DNA from: Erythrobacter colymbi
GTDB lineage: Bacteria; Pseudomonadota; Alphaproteobacteria; Sphingomonadales; Sphingomonadaceae
Direction: 5' to 3'
Assembly (NCBI RefSeq): GCF_002155685.1
Contig: NZ_MUYK01000004.1
Location: 124,001-188,000 of the forward strand
DNA length: 64,000 nt
Within the stretch, counting starts at the first letter, position 1, and the number at the start of each line of letters is the position of its first letter. A model generated the notes under the pieces. That model worked only from the letters and a program-made list of their open reading frames with translations. It was not told the DNA's origin and did no database searches. The position numbers were made by a program, and so were the translations under genes. Positions 1 through 11,190 of this stretch are shown piece by piece.

Positions 1-768
1 CCCCGCGCCGAAGCGGGCAAGGTGGGAATCGAAAAGGCGCTCGCCAAGCTCATGGGCCGCGGCAAGATCGAGGCGGCGGAAGCCGAAAGCCTGCTCGCCC
101 GCATCACCCCCGTCGCCGATTACGCCCCCTTCGCCGAGGCCGACCTCATCATCGAGGCCGCGACCGAGCGCGAGGAGATCAAGAACGCGATCTTCGAGAA
201 GGCCGGCAAGGTGCTGAACTCGGCGGCGATCATGGCGTCGAACACCTCGTCGATCCCGATCACCCGCATGGCCAACCATTCGCCCGATCCGGCGCGCTTC
301 ATCGGGCTGCACTTCTTCAATCCCGTCCCCGTGATGGGCCTGATCGAGGTGATCCCGGGCCTTGCCACCGCGCATGACACCACCGACCGCATCACCGCCT
401 TCGCGCGCGGGCTGGGCAAGGAAGTGGTGCTCAGCCAGGACGAGCCCGGCTTCGTGGTCAACCGCATCCTGCTGCCGATGATCAACGAGGCGGTGTTCGT
501 GCTCGGCCAGTCGACCGCGGGGATCGAGGATATCGACAAGGGCTGCCGCCTCGGCCTCAACCACCCGATGGGGCCGCTGCAGCTGGCGGACTTCGTCGGG
601 CTCGACACCTGCCTCGACATCATCAACGTGCTCTACACCACCACCCGCGACAGCAAGTATCGCGCCGCGCCGCTGCTGGTGAAATATGTCGAGGCCGGCT
701 GGCTGGGCCGCAAGACGGGCCGGGGCTTCTACGACTATTCGGGCGAGGTCCCCGTCCCCACGCGATGA
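1..768 (+). CDS. hbd: 3-hydroxybutyryl-CoA dehydrogenase, 5'-truncated by window edge
   Basis: This is the C-terminal part of an NAD(P)-dependent 3-hydroxyacyl-CoA dehydrogenase, which oxidises or reduces 3-hydroxybutyryl-CoA in beta-oxidation and butanoate metabolism. The frame is open from base 1, so the true start and the N-terminal dinucleotide-binding glycines lie outside the window. Visible family features are the end of the Rossmann domain (SNTSSIPIT), the FIGLHFFNPVPVM segment that carries the catalytic His, the Glu about ten residues later, and the all-alpha C-terminal domain (NHPMGPLQLADFVGLD) that makes the dimer. The family is about 290 residues; roughly 255 are seen. The gene often follows etfBA in alphaproteobacteria; here etfBA lies at the other end of the window. 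Identification is firm; substrate chain length is inferred. Confidence 0.93.
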   Translation, partial: PRAEAGKVGIEKALAKLMGRGKIEAAEAESLLARITPVADYAPFAEADLIIEAATEREEIKNAIFEKAGKVLNSAAIMASNTSSIPITRMANHSPDPARFIGLHFFNPVPVMGLIEVIPGLATAHDTTDRITAFARGLGKEVVLSQDEPGFVVNRILLPMINEAVFVLGQSTAGIEDIDKGCRLGLNHPMGPLQLADFVGLDTCLDIINVLYTTTRDSKYRAAPLLVKYVEAGWLGRKTGRGFYDYSGEVPVPTR

Positions 769-863
769 TCCGGCGCAAACCCCGCGCGTTCCGGCGCGCG
801 GGAGCGGGGCGGCGGCAACAATCGCGGGCCGGGCGGGGTTTCGCTGGGGGAAGGAGAGCTCCC

Positions 864-1319
864 ATGTCCAACCCCGACACCCCGCAGCGCGACATTCCCC
901 TCCCCGGCCACCCCGCAGGCCTGCCGCCCGAGGCGCATAACGACGATCAGGACGAGCACGGCGAGCAGGCGCAGGATGTCGCCGAAGACGCCCGCCGCGC
1001 GGACAGCGCTACCACCAGCCCGCTCGAGAGCACCAAGCCCGACAGCGACGATTACGATCCCGCCCCCGACAGCAAGGGCGATCTGATCGACGAGATGCGC
1101 CGCATGGAAGGCGAAGGCCGGATCGACATGTCCGCCTTTGCGGGCGAGCCCAATCACGACGACGAGCCCGGCACCTATGGCGGCGAGACCACCGACGACG
1201 ATGACGCCGACTGGCTCAGCGCCGATGGCGAATTGCTGGTCGAAGCCGAAGACGAGGACGACGACATCGAGGACCGCGAGCGGCTGCTGCTCGATACCGA
1301 AGGCGAGGAGGAAGAATAG
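864..1319 (+). CDS. highly acidic hypothetical protein
   Basis: This encodes 151 residues with no recognised domain. The start is the ATG at 864, because AAGGAGAG lies 5 bases upstream; the frame is open further up to 765, but that part is an unlikely GC-rich extension. The protein is very rich in Asp and Glu, with acidic runs in the last third, has no signal peptide or membrane segment, and looks largely disordered. A short amphipathic stretch (LIDEMRRMEGEGRIDMSAF) is the only likely ordered part. It converges on the small gene at 1338-1700. The function is unknown. Confidence 0.72.
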   Translation: MSNPDTPQRDIPLPGHPAGLPPEAHNDDQDEHGEQAQDVAEDARRADSATTSPLESTKPDSDDYDPAPDSKGDLIDEMRRMEGEGRIDMSAFAGEPNHDDEPGTYGGETTDDDDADWLSADGELLVEAEDEDDDIEDRERLLLDTEGEEEE

Positions 1320-1337
1320 ACCCTCCCCCTAGCGGTC

Positions 1338-1700
1338 CTACAACCCGTCGCCCGAGTTGTTGACGATCACCTTGGTGGTGCGCGGCGCGGTCGAGACGGG
1401 CTTGCCGGTGGCAGGATCGAGCGGCGTGGCGGTCTCGGCTTCCGAGGGGGGCACGGGAGCGCTGCCCGGCTGGGCGTTGTAATCGCCGAATACCGAAGCC
1501 GGCTTGGCGGGTGCGGTGGTGGTGACGGTCTCGACCTCCACCGTGTCACGGTTCTGGCTCTTGCTGGCATTGACCAGCCCGACCACGCGCGTCAGCAGCC
1601 CGCTGTCCTCGGACGAGCCGACCATCGACACAGCGCTGAAGATCGTCATCGCGGCGAAGATCAGGGCGATCTTGCTGTTCTGGAAAACGGCCTTGTACAT
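1338..1700 (-). CDS. small membrane-anchored hypothetical protein
   Basis: This encodes 120 residues. The N-terminus has one hydrophobic segment at about residues 10-30 (KIALIFAAMTIFSAVSMVG), which could be an uncleaved signal anchor. The rest is a hydrophilic Pro/Thr/Ala-rich tail, probably periplasmic. It starts about 40 bases after the mutS stop on the same strand, so the two may be co-transcribed, though a functional link is not expected. No family was recognised. Confidence 0.65.
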   Translation of the reverse strand: MYKAVFQNSKIALIFAAMTIFSAVSMVGSSEDSGLLTRVVGLVNASKSQNRDTVEVETVTTTAPAKPASVFGDYNAQPGSAPVPPSEAETATPLDPATGKPVSTAPRTTKVIVNNSGDGL

Positions 1701-1741
1701 GGCCCCCGCCCTAGCAGAGGGCGGTTAAGTCTTGGTTGCCT

Positions 1742-4399
1742 CTAGCGCGAAGCCTTGGGCAGGCCGCGCTTCCATTCGTAGAGCAGATCGAGCGCCTCGC
1801 GCGGGGTCAGCGCGTCGAGATCGGCGGCGCGCAGGGCCTCGGCAAGTTGCTGTTCGGGCGTGACCTGCGCGGGCTCGGCGGGCTTGAGGTTCGCGAAGAG
1901 CGGCAGATCGCCCAGCCCCGCCGCGATTCCCCCGGTCGCCTCGCGGGTGGCTTCCAGCTTTTCGAGCACCGCCTTGGCGCGCGAGACGACATTGGCCGGG
2001 ACCCCCGCAAGGCGCGCCACTGCGAGGCCGTAGGAACGGTCGGCCGGGCCATCTGCGAGTTCGTGGAGCAGCACCAGATCGCCCTGCCACTCGCGCGCGC
2101 GGACATGGTGGAGGCTCAGCGCCTCGCAGGTCTCCGCGAGGCGGGCGAGTTCGTGATAGTGGGTCGCAAAGAGGCAACGGCAGGCGATCTGCGAATGCAC
2201 CGCCTCGGCCACCGCCCAGGCGAGCGCGAGGCCGTCATAGGTCGAGGTGCCGCGCCCGACCTCGTCGAGGATCACGAAGCTGCGGTTGGTCGCCTGCGCG
2301 AGGATCGCGGCGGTCTCGACCATCTCGACCATGAAGGTTGAACGCCCCCGCGCGAGGTTGTCGGCAGCGCCGACGCGGCTGAACAGGCGGTCGACCAGCC
2401 CGACGCGCGCGGCGCTCGCGGGCACGAAGCATCCGGCCTGCGCGAGCAGCACGATCAGCGCGTTCTGGCGCAGGAAGGTCGATTTGCCGCCCATGTTGGG
2501 GCCGCCGATCAGCCACAACCGGTTGGTCTCGGCGAGGTTGCAATCATTGGCCACGAAGCGCTCGCCGGTCTTGGCAAGCGCGGCTTCGACCACCGGATGG
2601 CGGCCCGCGGTGATGGCGAGGCCCGCGTCCTCGGCGATTTCCGGGCGGCACCAGTCGCCCTCGGCCGCGCGCTCGGCATTGCCTGCGCCGACATCCAATC
2701 GGGCGAGCGCGGCGGCGGTGGCGGCGATGGGCTCGCGGGCGGCGACGACTTCGGCGACCAGCGCCTCGAAGTGAGCTTCCTCGCAGGCCAGCGCATGGCC
2801 TCCGGCCTCGGCAATGCGGGCGGCTTCCTCGTGCAGTTTCAGCGAGTTGAACCGCACCGCGCCCGCCATCGTCTGGCGGTGGGTGAAGCCGCTCTCGGGC
2901 GCCATCAGCGGGTCTGCGTGGCGCGCGGGCACCTCGATGAAATAGCCCAGCACGCCGTTGTGGCGGATCTTGAGCGAGGCGATGCCGGTCTCCTCGCGGT
3001 AGCGCGCCTCCATCGCGGCAATCGCGCGGCGCGCGTCGCCGGATGTGGCGCGCAGCTCGTCGAGCCCCGCGTCATAGCCATCGGCGATGAACCCGCCCGA
3101 GGCGCGCTCGGTCGGCGGCGAAGGCACCAGCGCGCGCGACAGGTGATCGGTGAGCGCGCCGTGGCCGGTCAGCCGCGCGGTCACTTCGGCAAGCAACGCA
3201 GGCGCATCGGGCGCGCCCGCGAGCCAATGGTGGAGCCGCGCCGCCTCGGTGAGGCCGTCGCGCAGCTGGCCGAGATCGCGGGGCGAACCCCTCCCCGCCA
3301 CCACCCGGCCCAGCGCCCGCCCGAGATCGGGGATCGCGCGCAGAGCTTCGCGCAGTTGCGCGCGTTCGATGGGCCGGTCGCGCCAGAACTGCACCAGCGC
3401 GAGGCGTGCTTCGATGGCGGCGCTATCCAGCAGAGGGGCGGACAGATCCTCCGCCAGCAACCGCGAGCCCGCCCCCGTAACGCAGCGGTCGACTGCGCCA
3501 ATCAGGCTGCCCGCACGGCCGCCTTGCGCGGATTCGAGGATTTCGAGACTTCCCCGCGTCGCCGCGTCCATCGCCATCGTGCTGGCGGTCTCGCGCACAA
3601 CGGGGGGCAGCAGCAGCGGCAGGCTCCCGCGTCCGACATGGTCGAGATAGGCGACGAGGCCACCGGCAGCCGCCAGCATCGCGCGGGTGAAGGCGCCAAA
3701 GGCATCGAGCGTCGCCACGCCGTGAACGGCCTTGAGCCGCTCCGCCCCGCTATCGCTGGCGAAAGTGGTGCGCGGGCGGAAGATCGCCTCCTCGGGGCCG
3801 TGCGGCCAGTCCTCCGGCACCACCACCTCGCTCGGCGAGAGCCGCGCCAGCGCCGCGCCCAATTGTTCGGCGGCGCATTCCTCCAGCACCATCGCGCCGG
3901 TCGAAACGTCGATGGCGGCAATCCCGATGGTTCCGCGCAGCTCGGCCAGAGCGGCGAGCACATTGGCGCGCCGGGGCTCGAGCAGCGCCTCCTCGGTCAG
4001 CGTGCCTGCCGTCACCAGCCGGACGATGCTGCGCCCCACCAGCACCTTGGACGAGGGCGTGCCTTCGCGCTTGGCGCGGGCCTTGGCTTCCTCGGGCGTC
4101 TCGACCTGCTCGGCAATCGCCACACGGCAGCCCGCCTTGATCAGCCGCGCGAGGTAGCTTTCCGCCGAATGCACCGGCACCCCGCACATCGGGATCGGCG
4201 CGCCGCCATGCTCGCCCCGCGTCGTCAGCGCGATGTCGAGGATCGCCGCCGCGGTCTTCGCGTCCTCGAAGAACAGCTCGAAGAAATCGCCCATCCTGTA
4301 GAACAGCAGCGCATCCCCGGCCTCCTCCCGAAGGCGCAGATATTGCGCCATCATCGGGGTGGGCTTCCCCGTCGGGAGAGGATCGTCGAGCGCGGCCAT
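1742..4399 (-). CDS. mutS: DNA mismatch repair ATPase MutS
   Basis: MutS recognises mismatches and small loops and, with MutL, starts post-replicative repair. The 885 residues match the usual length (about 850-900). The N-terminal mismatch-reading motif is visible as GDFFELF at about residue 38, where the Phe stacks on the mispaired base. The Walker A motif GPNMGGKST is at about residues 628-636, followed by Walker B (ILDEVGRGTSTYDG) and the ATPase signature TATHYHEL-like sequence FATHYHELARL. The gene is divergent from maeB, with 167 bases between the starts. Identification is secure. Confidence 0.98.
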   Translation of the reverse strand: MAALDDPLPTGKPTPMMAQYLRLREEAGDALLFYRMGDFFELFFEDAKTAAAILDIALTTRGEHGGAPIPMCGVPVHSAESYLARLIKAGCRVAIAEQVETPEEAKARAKREGTPSSKVLVGRSIVRLVTAGTLTEEALLEPRRANVLAALAELRGTIGIAAIDVSTGAMVLEECAAEQLGAALARLSPSEVVVPEDWPHGPEEAIFRPRTTFASDSGAERLKAVHGVATLDAFGAFTRAMLAAAGGLVAYLDHVGRGSLPLLLPPVVRETASTMAMDAATRGSLEILESAQGGRAGSLIGAVDRCVTGAGSRLLAEDLSAPLLDSAAIEARLALVQFWRDRPIERAQLREALRAIPDLGRALGRVVAGRGSPRDLGQLRDGLTEAARLHHWLAGAPDAPALLAEVTARLTGHGALTDHLSRALVPSPPTERASGGFIADGYDAGLDELRATSGDARRAIAAMEARYREETGIASLKIRHNGVLGYFIEVPARHADPLMAPESGFTHRQTMAGAVRFNSLKLHEEAARIAEAGGHALACEEAHFEALVAEVVAAREPIAATAAALARLDVGAGNAERAAEGDWCRPEIAEDAGLAITAGRHPVVEAALAKTGERFVANDCNLAETNRLWLIGGPNMGGKSTFLRQNALIVLLAQAGCFVPASAARVGLVDRLFSRVGAADNLARGRSTFMVEMVETAAILAQATNRSFVILDEVGRGTSTYDGLALAWAVAEAVHSQIACRCLFATHYHELARLAETCEALSLHHVRAREWQGDLVLLHELADGPADRSYGLAVARLAGVPANVVSRAKAVLEKLEATREATGGIAAGLGDLPLFANLKPAEPAQVTPEQQLAEALRAADLDALTPREALDLLYEWKRGLPKASR

Positions 4400-4566
4400 C
4401 GCCCCCGCCTACCCCCAAGCGCCCCGATTCGGGAATGTCGGCAGTTGCAGCTTTCCCCCGACCTGGTGCGATAAACGGCCTATCGCATCGCGCAGGGCAA
4501 CGCTAAGCGGAGCGCGGATTTCCGTTACGACGCACACACTTTAGGACGCACAAGGGATCAGCCACC

Positions 4567-6828
<2,262 letters not shown>

Positions 6829-6832
6829 GGCG

Positions 6833-7957
6833 ATGATCGCCTGCCAGCGCGACCGCTTCGCCATTCCGGCCGGGGTGCATTACCTCAACTGCGCCTACAT
6901 GGCGCCGCTGTCGCATGATGTGATCGCGGCGATGGAAGAAGGCGCGCGGGCCAAGGCGAGCCCGTGGCGCTACCGCCCGGCGGACTTCTTCACCGTCGCC
7001 GAACACTTCCGCACCCGCGCCGCGCGGCTGGCGGGGGTGCCGGAGGATTGCATCGCGATCGTCCCATCGGCGAGCTACGGCCTCGCGGTCGCCGCCGCCA
7101 ACGTGCCGCTGGCGTGCGGGCAGGAGGTGGTGACGCTCGCCGGGCAGTTCCCCTCCAATGTCTATGTCTGGCAGGCGCTGGCAGGGCGCGTCGGCGCGAG
7201 GCTGCGTACGGTCGAGCGGCCTTCGCAAAGCTGCTGGAGCGAGGCGGTGCTGGACGCCATCGGGCCGGACACGGGGATCGTCGCCGTGCCGCATTGCCAC
7301 TGGGCGGACGGGCGCGTGGTCGATCTCGAAGCGGTCGGGGCAAAGGCGCGCAGCGTGGGCGCGGCGCTGGTGCTCGACCTCACACAGTCGCTGGGGGCGA
7401 TGCCGGTCGATCTTGCCGCTGTCGATCCCGATTTCGCGGTCGCGGCGTGCTACAAGTGGCTGATGGGGCCATACGGAACGGGCATGCTCTACGTCGCGCC
7501 GCGCCACCATCAGGGCACACCGATCGAGCACAACTGGATCAATCGCGGCGGCTCGGAGGATTTCGCGCGGCTGGTGGAGTATCGCGAGGATTTCCAGCCC
7601 GGCGCGCGGCGCTTCGACATGGGCGAGAAGTCCAATCCCCCGCTGCTGATGGGCGCAAGCGCAGGGCTCGATTTCCTGCTGGCGTTCGGGGTCGATGCCA
7701 TCGCGCAGAGCCTTGCCGCGCAGACCGAAGCCATTGCCGCTCGCGCTGCGGCGCTGGGGCTGGAGGCCGCCCCCGTCGGCACGCGCGCGCCGCATTTCCT
7801 GTCGCTCGGCTTTGCGGGCGGCGTGCCGGACGGGCTGACCGAGCGGCTCGCTGCGGGCGGGGTGCACGTCTCGCTGCGCGGACTATCGCTGCGTGTTACT
7901 CCGCATCTCTACAACGACGCAGCCGACGCCGACGCGCTGATCGCGGCGCTGAGGTAG
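6833..7957 (+). CDS. class V PLP-dependent aminotransferase-fold enzyme
   Basis: This encodes 374 residues of aspartate-aminotransferase fold type I, class V (the cysteine desulfurase / kynureninase / isopenicillin N epimerase group). The Schiff-base lysine is in CYKWLMGPYGTG, preceded by the cofactor-binding Asp and His region (VLDLTQSLGAMPVD, VPHCHWADG). The N-terminus FAIPAGVHYLNCAYMAPLS is typical of the kynureninase-like branch. No catalytic desulfurase Cys loop is evident, so a sulfur-transfer role is not supported, and the substrate cannot be named. The gene starts 4 bases after maeB and ends 4 bases before the next membrane-protein gene, which suggests one operon. Confidence 0.85.
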   Translation: MIACQRDRFAIPAGVHYLNCAYMAPLSHDVIAAMEEGARAKASPWRYRPADFFTVAEHFRTRAARLAGVPEDCIAIVPSASYGLAVAAANVPLACGQEVVTLAGQFPSNVYVWQALAGRVGARLRTVERPSQSCWSEAVLDAIGPDTGIVAVPHCHWADGRVVDLEAVGAKARSVGAALVLDLTQSLGAMPVDLAAVDPDFAVAACYKWLMGPYGTGMLYVAPRHHQGTPIEHNWINRGGSEDFARLVEYREDFQPGARRFDMGEKSNPPLLMGASAGLDFLLAFGVDAIAQSLAAQTEAIAARAAALGLEAAPVGTRAPHFLSLGFAGGVPDGLTERLAAGGVHVSLRGLSLRVTPHLYNDAADADALIAALR

Positions 7958-7961
7958 GCCC

Positions 7962-8384
7962 ATGAGCGGAGCGGGCCGGGTGCTGCGGGTGGCGGTCCTT
8001 TACTGGGCCGTCGTCTTCGCACTGGGCTTTGTGCTCGGCACGTTCCGGGTGCTGTGGATCGCACCCGCACTGGGCCTCCTCCCCGCCACCGCACTGGAAC
8101 TGCCGGTCATGCTGGCGGCAAGCTGGATCGCGAGCGGCTGGCTGCTGCGCCACTTCGGCCTTCGCACCGGAGGCGAGGCTCTGGCGGCCGGCCTGCTCGC
8201 CTTCGTGCTGCTTATGGCGGCTGAGTGCGCGCTCGCCGCAGTGCTGGCGAGCCAGAGCCCGGCACAGTGGCTGGCAGGCCTCGCCGCGCCCCACGCGGCA
8301 CTCGGGCTGGCGGGGCAGGTGGTGTTCGCGCTGCTGCCGTGGTGGCGGGTGCGCGCAGGGCCGGCTCAGGGCGACCCAGACTAG
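7962..8384 (+). CDS. four-helix inner-membrane protein, hypothetical
   Basis: This encodes 140 residues with about four hydrophobic helices (around residues 8-28, 38-58, 70-90 and 105-122), little outside the membrane and a short charged tail. No motif allows a family name. It begins 4 bases after the aminotransferase stop and is the last gene of a maeB-led string. It converges on the leftward DUF3592 gene; the 126-base gap between them contains the parS palindrome. Confidence 0.72.
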   Translation: MSGAGRVLRVAVLYWAVVFALGFVLGTFRVLWIAPALGLLPATALELPVMLAASWIASGWLLRHFGLRTGGEALAAGLLAFVLLMAAECALAAVLASQSPAQWLAGLAAPHAALGLAGQVVFALLPWWRVRAGPAQGDPD

Positions 8385-8460
8385 CACCAGACCCCTGCCA
8401 GACCCCCTCCAGGCTGCGGCTGACCCGGTCTTGCCTAGGCTTGGCGAGGCCTTTGCCGGG

Positions 8461-8478
8461 GTGTTTCACGTGAAACAC
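8461..8478. other. parS: parS centromere-like site
   Basis: GTGTTTCACGTGAAACAC is a perfect 18-base palindrome. Its inner 16 bases (8462-8477) match the widely conserved ParB-binding parS consensus TGTTTCACGTGAAACA. It lies in the gap between two convergent genes. In bacteria with ParABS such sites cluster near the replication origin. No parA or parB is in this window. Confidence 0.88.
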
Positions 8479-8510
8479 GCCGACCCCGGAGGCTAGCATG
8501 CACCCGGCAA

Positions 8511-8975
8511 TCAGAAGCGGCGCTGCACCCAGCCATCCTCGATCTGCTCGCGCCGGTCGCTGCGGATCGCGAAGAAGCCCGCGCCGATGAACAGCGAGGA
8601 AAAGAGCATCCACAGCACGGCCCCGAAACGGCCCATGACAGTATCGGCGACCGACCGCTCGGGGTTGGCCGGGTCGTAGATCACCGGGATCGGCCCGCCG
8701 ATGTCGGTCTCGGCCTCGATGCGGCTCTGGCGCAACGGCCCGCGTCGGATCGAGAAGGGCGTCTCACGGCCGATGAAGGTCTGCCCCTTGCGGTCTTCGA
8801 AGGTATAGGTGAGCACAACCCGGTTGCCGCTGCCCTCGTAACCCGCGATCTGTCCGGTGGTTCGTACGCCCCGCGTGGCGATCAGATTGGCGTCGACCAG
8901 CCAGTAGGTGCCGATCCCGAAGAATACGAGGCCGCCCAGCAGAAGGCCCGAACCGACCAAACCTTTCAGCCCCAT
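8511..8975 (-). CDS. DUF3592 membrane protein
   Basis: This encodes 154 residues. Hydrophobic segments near residues 7-28 and 118-138 flank an extracytoplasmic beta-rich part (VVLTYTFEDRKGQTFIGRE and PIPVIYDPANPERSV). That topology, and the motif of a converted V-x-Y-x-F followed by VxYxPxNP, fit DUF3592. The biochemical role of the family is unknown. It lies 18 bases downstream of trmB on the same strand and is probably co-transcribed with it. Confidence 0.8.
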   Translation of the reverse strand: MGLKGLVGSGLLLGGLVFFGIGTYWLVDANLIATRGVRTTGQIAGYEGSGNRVVLTYTFEDRKGQTFIGRETPFSIRRGPLRQSRIEAETDIGGPIPVIYDPANPERSVADTVMGRFGAVLWMLFSSLFIGAGFFAIRSDRREQIEDGWVQRRF

Positions 8976-8993
8976 CGCCCCCTGCCCCCGCGC

Positions 8994-9695
8994 CTATTTC
9001 CGCCGGAAGCGGAAGTACCACACCTCGTGGCCATAGACCGTACGCGCCTTGTGTTCGTAGCGCGTTTCGGGCCAGCCGGAGGGGCGGACCTGCCAGTTCT
9101 CGGGCTTTTCGACCACCCACTCGAACAGGTCCTTGTGGCGCTGCATCACCATCAGGGCATAGCGCAGATAGACCGCGTGGTCGGTGCCGAAGCGAAACTC
9201 GCCGCCGGGTTTCAGCTTGCTCGCGATCAGCTTGACCGGGCCGTCGTTCATCATCCGCCGCTTGGCGTGGCGGGCCTTGGGCCAGGGATCGGGGTGGAGC
9301 AGGTAGAGCATCGTCAGCGCGCCATCGGGGATGCGCTGGAGCACCTCGAGCGCATCGCCATGATGCAGGCGGATATTGGCCAGACACTGGTCGGCGATGT
9401 GGGTGAGCGCCTGCGCGACACCGTTGACGAAGGGCTCGGCCCCGATGAAGCCGTGATCGGGCAGCAGATCGGCGCGATAGGCGAGATGCTCGCCGCCACC
9501 GAAGCCGATCTCGAAATGCAGCGGGCGGTCATCGCCAAACAACACCGCGCTCGTCACCGGACCCTCGGCAGGCACGGAAATCTGCGGCAGGAGGTTGTCG
9601 ACCAACCCCTGCTGTCCCTTGCGCAGCTTCTTGCCGACCGAGCGGCCGTAAAGCCGCGTGATGGTGGTCGGATCGCCTTCCTTGAATGCCGTCAT
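8994..9695 (-). CDS. trmB: tRNA (guanine-N7)-methyltransferase TrmB
   Basis: TrmB uses S-adenosylmethionine to make m7G46 in the variable loop of tRNAs. The 233-residue protein has the SAM-binding motif EIGFGGGEH, the acidic residue of motif II in GAEPF, and the family hallmark HPDPWPKARHAKRRM. The TDHAVYLRYAL and GWPETRYEHKA segments close the active site. Length and motifs are normal. The DUF3592 gene lies just downstream. Confidence 0.97.
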   Translation of the reverse strand: MTAFKEGDPTTITRLYGRSVGKKLRKGQQGLVDNLLPQISVPAEGPVTSAVLFGDDRPLHFEIGFGGGEHLAYRADLLPDHGFIGAEPFVNGVAQALTHIADQCLANIRLHHGDALEVLQRIPDGALTMLYLLHPDPWPKARHAKRRMMNDGPVKLIASKLKPGGEFRFGTDHAVYLRYALMVMQRHKDLFEWVVEKPENWQVRPSGWPETRYEHKARTVYGHEVWYFRFRRK

Positions 9696-9808
9696 GGGCG
9701 CGGGGCTTGGCAGGAGGCCCGCGGCAAATCAAGCGCTCCGGAAAAGCGGGGGCCTTCCCAAGAAAATCGGGCTGGACGCTGGCGGGCGGCCATGATGTTC
9801 TCGCCGGC

Positions 9809-10627
9809 ATGACTGCCCCCACCGTCCCCGACACCGCGCTCGAGGCGCTCAACGACAACGAGCTCGAGATTCTGCGCCTGCTCGCCAGCGGTCACACCGC
9901 CAAGTCGATCGCAGTGAGCCTCGGCCGGTCGGAGACCGCGATCAACGAGCGGCTGCGCGAGGCGCGACGCAAGACCGGCGTGGGCAGCAGCCGGGAGCTG
10001 GCGCGGCTGCTCGATGCCCAGAAAATCTGGGACAGGAAAATCGATCTTCCGCAAGGCGCGCCTTCGCCCGAGGTTCCGTCCGTGCCCCGCAAGAAGGGGT
10101 TCGAATGGACGAAAGGACGAATTGCCATGGCTATCCTGCTCCCCGCCGCCGCCCTCGGGCTGGCCCTTGCCGCCGGCACCGCCACCATCCCCGAGACGGC
10201 GGAGACCGCCCAGGCCGCCGAGGCCGCATCACCGCTTGCGGGCAAGTGGTCGCTCGATGTCGCGCGGCTGCCCGAGAACGAGCGCCCGGAGTCGGTGACC
10301 ATCACCTTCACCCCGCAAGCAGACGGGCGGATCCACACGCTGGTGTGGATCGCCAACCGTGACGGGGGAACGATCAAGGCCGAATCGACCGCCGCCACGG
10401 ACGGCGTCGCCGTGCCGGTAGGCGGCAACTTCGCCGAGATCGATTCGGTCGCCCTGCGCCAGCCCGCGCCCGACACGCTGGTCATGACGCTGGCGAAGGG
10501 CGGCGAGCGGTTCTCGACCCGGGTCTACACGGTGGCGAAGGACGGGCGAAGCATGACCGAAACGATCGTATGGGCGAATGGCGAAATGCCCGAGCCCAAG
10601 GCGCTGGTGTTCAGGCGGGTGGGATAA
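9809..10627 (+). CDS. membrane-anchored LuxR-type HTH regulator with extracytoplasmic domain
   Basis: This encodes 272 residues from the ATG at 9809, which is the only in-frame ATG directly before the HTH domain. Residues about 10-65 form a GerE/LuxR helix-turn-helix (NDNELEILRLLASGHTAKSIA, then SETAINERLREARRKTG). A basic linker leads to a single membrane helix at about residues 108-128, and residues from about 145 form a beta-rich lipocalin-like domain (SPLAGKWSLDV at its start). The layout implies a ToxR-like one-component sensor with cytoplasmic DNA binding and periplasmic sensing. The signal and target genes are unknown. It is divergent from trmB. Confidence 0.8.
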   Translation: MTAPTVPDTALEALNDNELEILRLLASGHTAKSIAVSLGRSETAINERLREARRKTGVGSSRELARLLDAQKIWDRKIDLPQGAPSPEVPSVPRKKGFEWTKGRIAMAILLPAAALGLALAAGTATIPETAETAQAAEAASPLAGKWSLDVARLPENERPESVTITFTPQADGRIHTLVWIANRDGGTIKAESTAATDGVAVPVGGNFAEIDSVALRQPAPDTLVMTLAKGGERFSTRVYTVAKDGRSMTETIVWANGEMPEPKALVFRRVG

Positions 10628-10663
10628 GGCGGTTAAAGCAGCAGGTGAGTCACGCACACGGCA

Positions 10664-10692
10664 AGAAAAAGGCCCGCCGAGGTTGGCGGGCC
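10664..10692 (-). terminator. Rho-independent terminator of the small HTH gene
   Basis: GGCCCGCC and GGCGGGCC form an 8-bp stem around a 6-base loop (10671-10692). On the minus strand it is followed by a run of five T and then CTT. It lies 56 bases past the stop of the gene at 10748-11101 and also faces the end of the rightward LuxR-type gene. Confidence 0.85.
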
Positions 10693-10747
10693 GATGGTAT
10701 TCACATTTTGAATGCCGACTCCAAGGCCAGCGGCTCACACAAACCCG

Positions 10748-11101
10748 TTAGGCGACGTCGATATCGATCACCTGCTTCGTACGATTGAGGCCGCCGAGCT
10801 TCGTCCAGATTTGCTTACGGTTCTTCGCGGCCCCCTGCGAAATGCTCAGAGCCTTTGCGGCACGGTTATAACCCGCGCCGTCGTCGAACAGACGGTACAG
10901 GATTTCGACTCCACGCGGCGTCAGGTTCATTCCATTCTTGTTGCGCGGGTCTTGGCCGTCAGCGAATGTGGGCACTTTGAAAACGGTCGCGGGTGCGCTC
11001 TGACCGCTCAGCTTGCAGATCGCGGCGTCGATAGCGGTGTCAATGCGGGCCTTCAAATCCGCGCGGAGAATTTCAAGTTGGGACGTGGTGGTATCAGACA
11101 T
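10748..11101 (-). CDS. small HTH protein, putative DNA-binding regulator
   Basis: This encodes 117 residues. The ATG at 11101 is chosen because AAGGAG stands 7 bases before it; an in-frame extension to 11146 lacks a ribosome site. The C-terminal half (LTPRGVEILYRLFDDGAGYNR, then AAKALSISQGAAKNRKQIWTKLG) has the spacing of a GerE/sigma-4-like helix-turn-helix. The N-terminal half is helical and hydrophilic, with a KARIDTAIDAAI repeat-like helix. Base composition and codon use are AT-richer than in the neighbours, which may mean recent arrival. No specific family is recognised. Confidence 0.75.
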   Translation of the reverse strand: MSDTTTSQLEILRADLKARIDTAIDAAICKLSGQSAPATVFKVPTFADGQDPRNKNGMNLTPRGVEILYRLFDDGAGYNRAAKALSISQGAAKNRKQIWTKLGGLNRTKQVIDIDVA

Positions 11102-11190
11102 TGATTGACTCCTTGTCTTGTAAGAGCCGCTTAATCTGCTCAGCAACCGCCTTGCGCAGTCGCTAATCTGTTTCAGCAGCGCACCCCACC

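Noticed and set aside
2597..4474. A 625-codon plus-strand frame opposite mutS
   Set aside because: Shadow of mutS; Arg/His/Gly-rich translation, no ribosome site.
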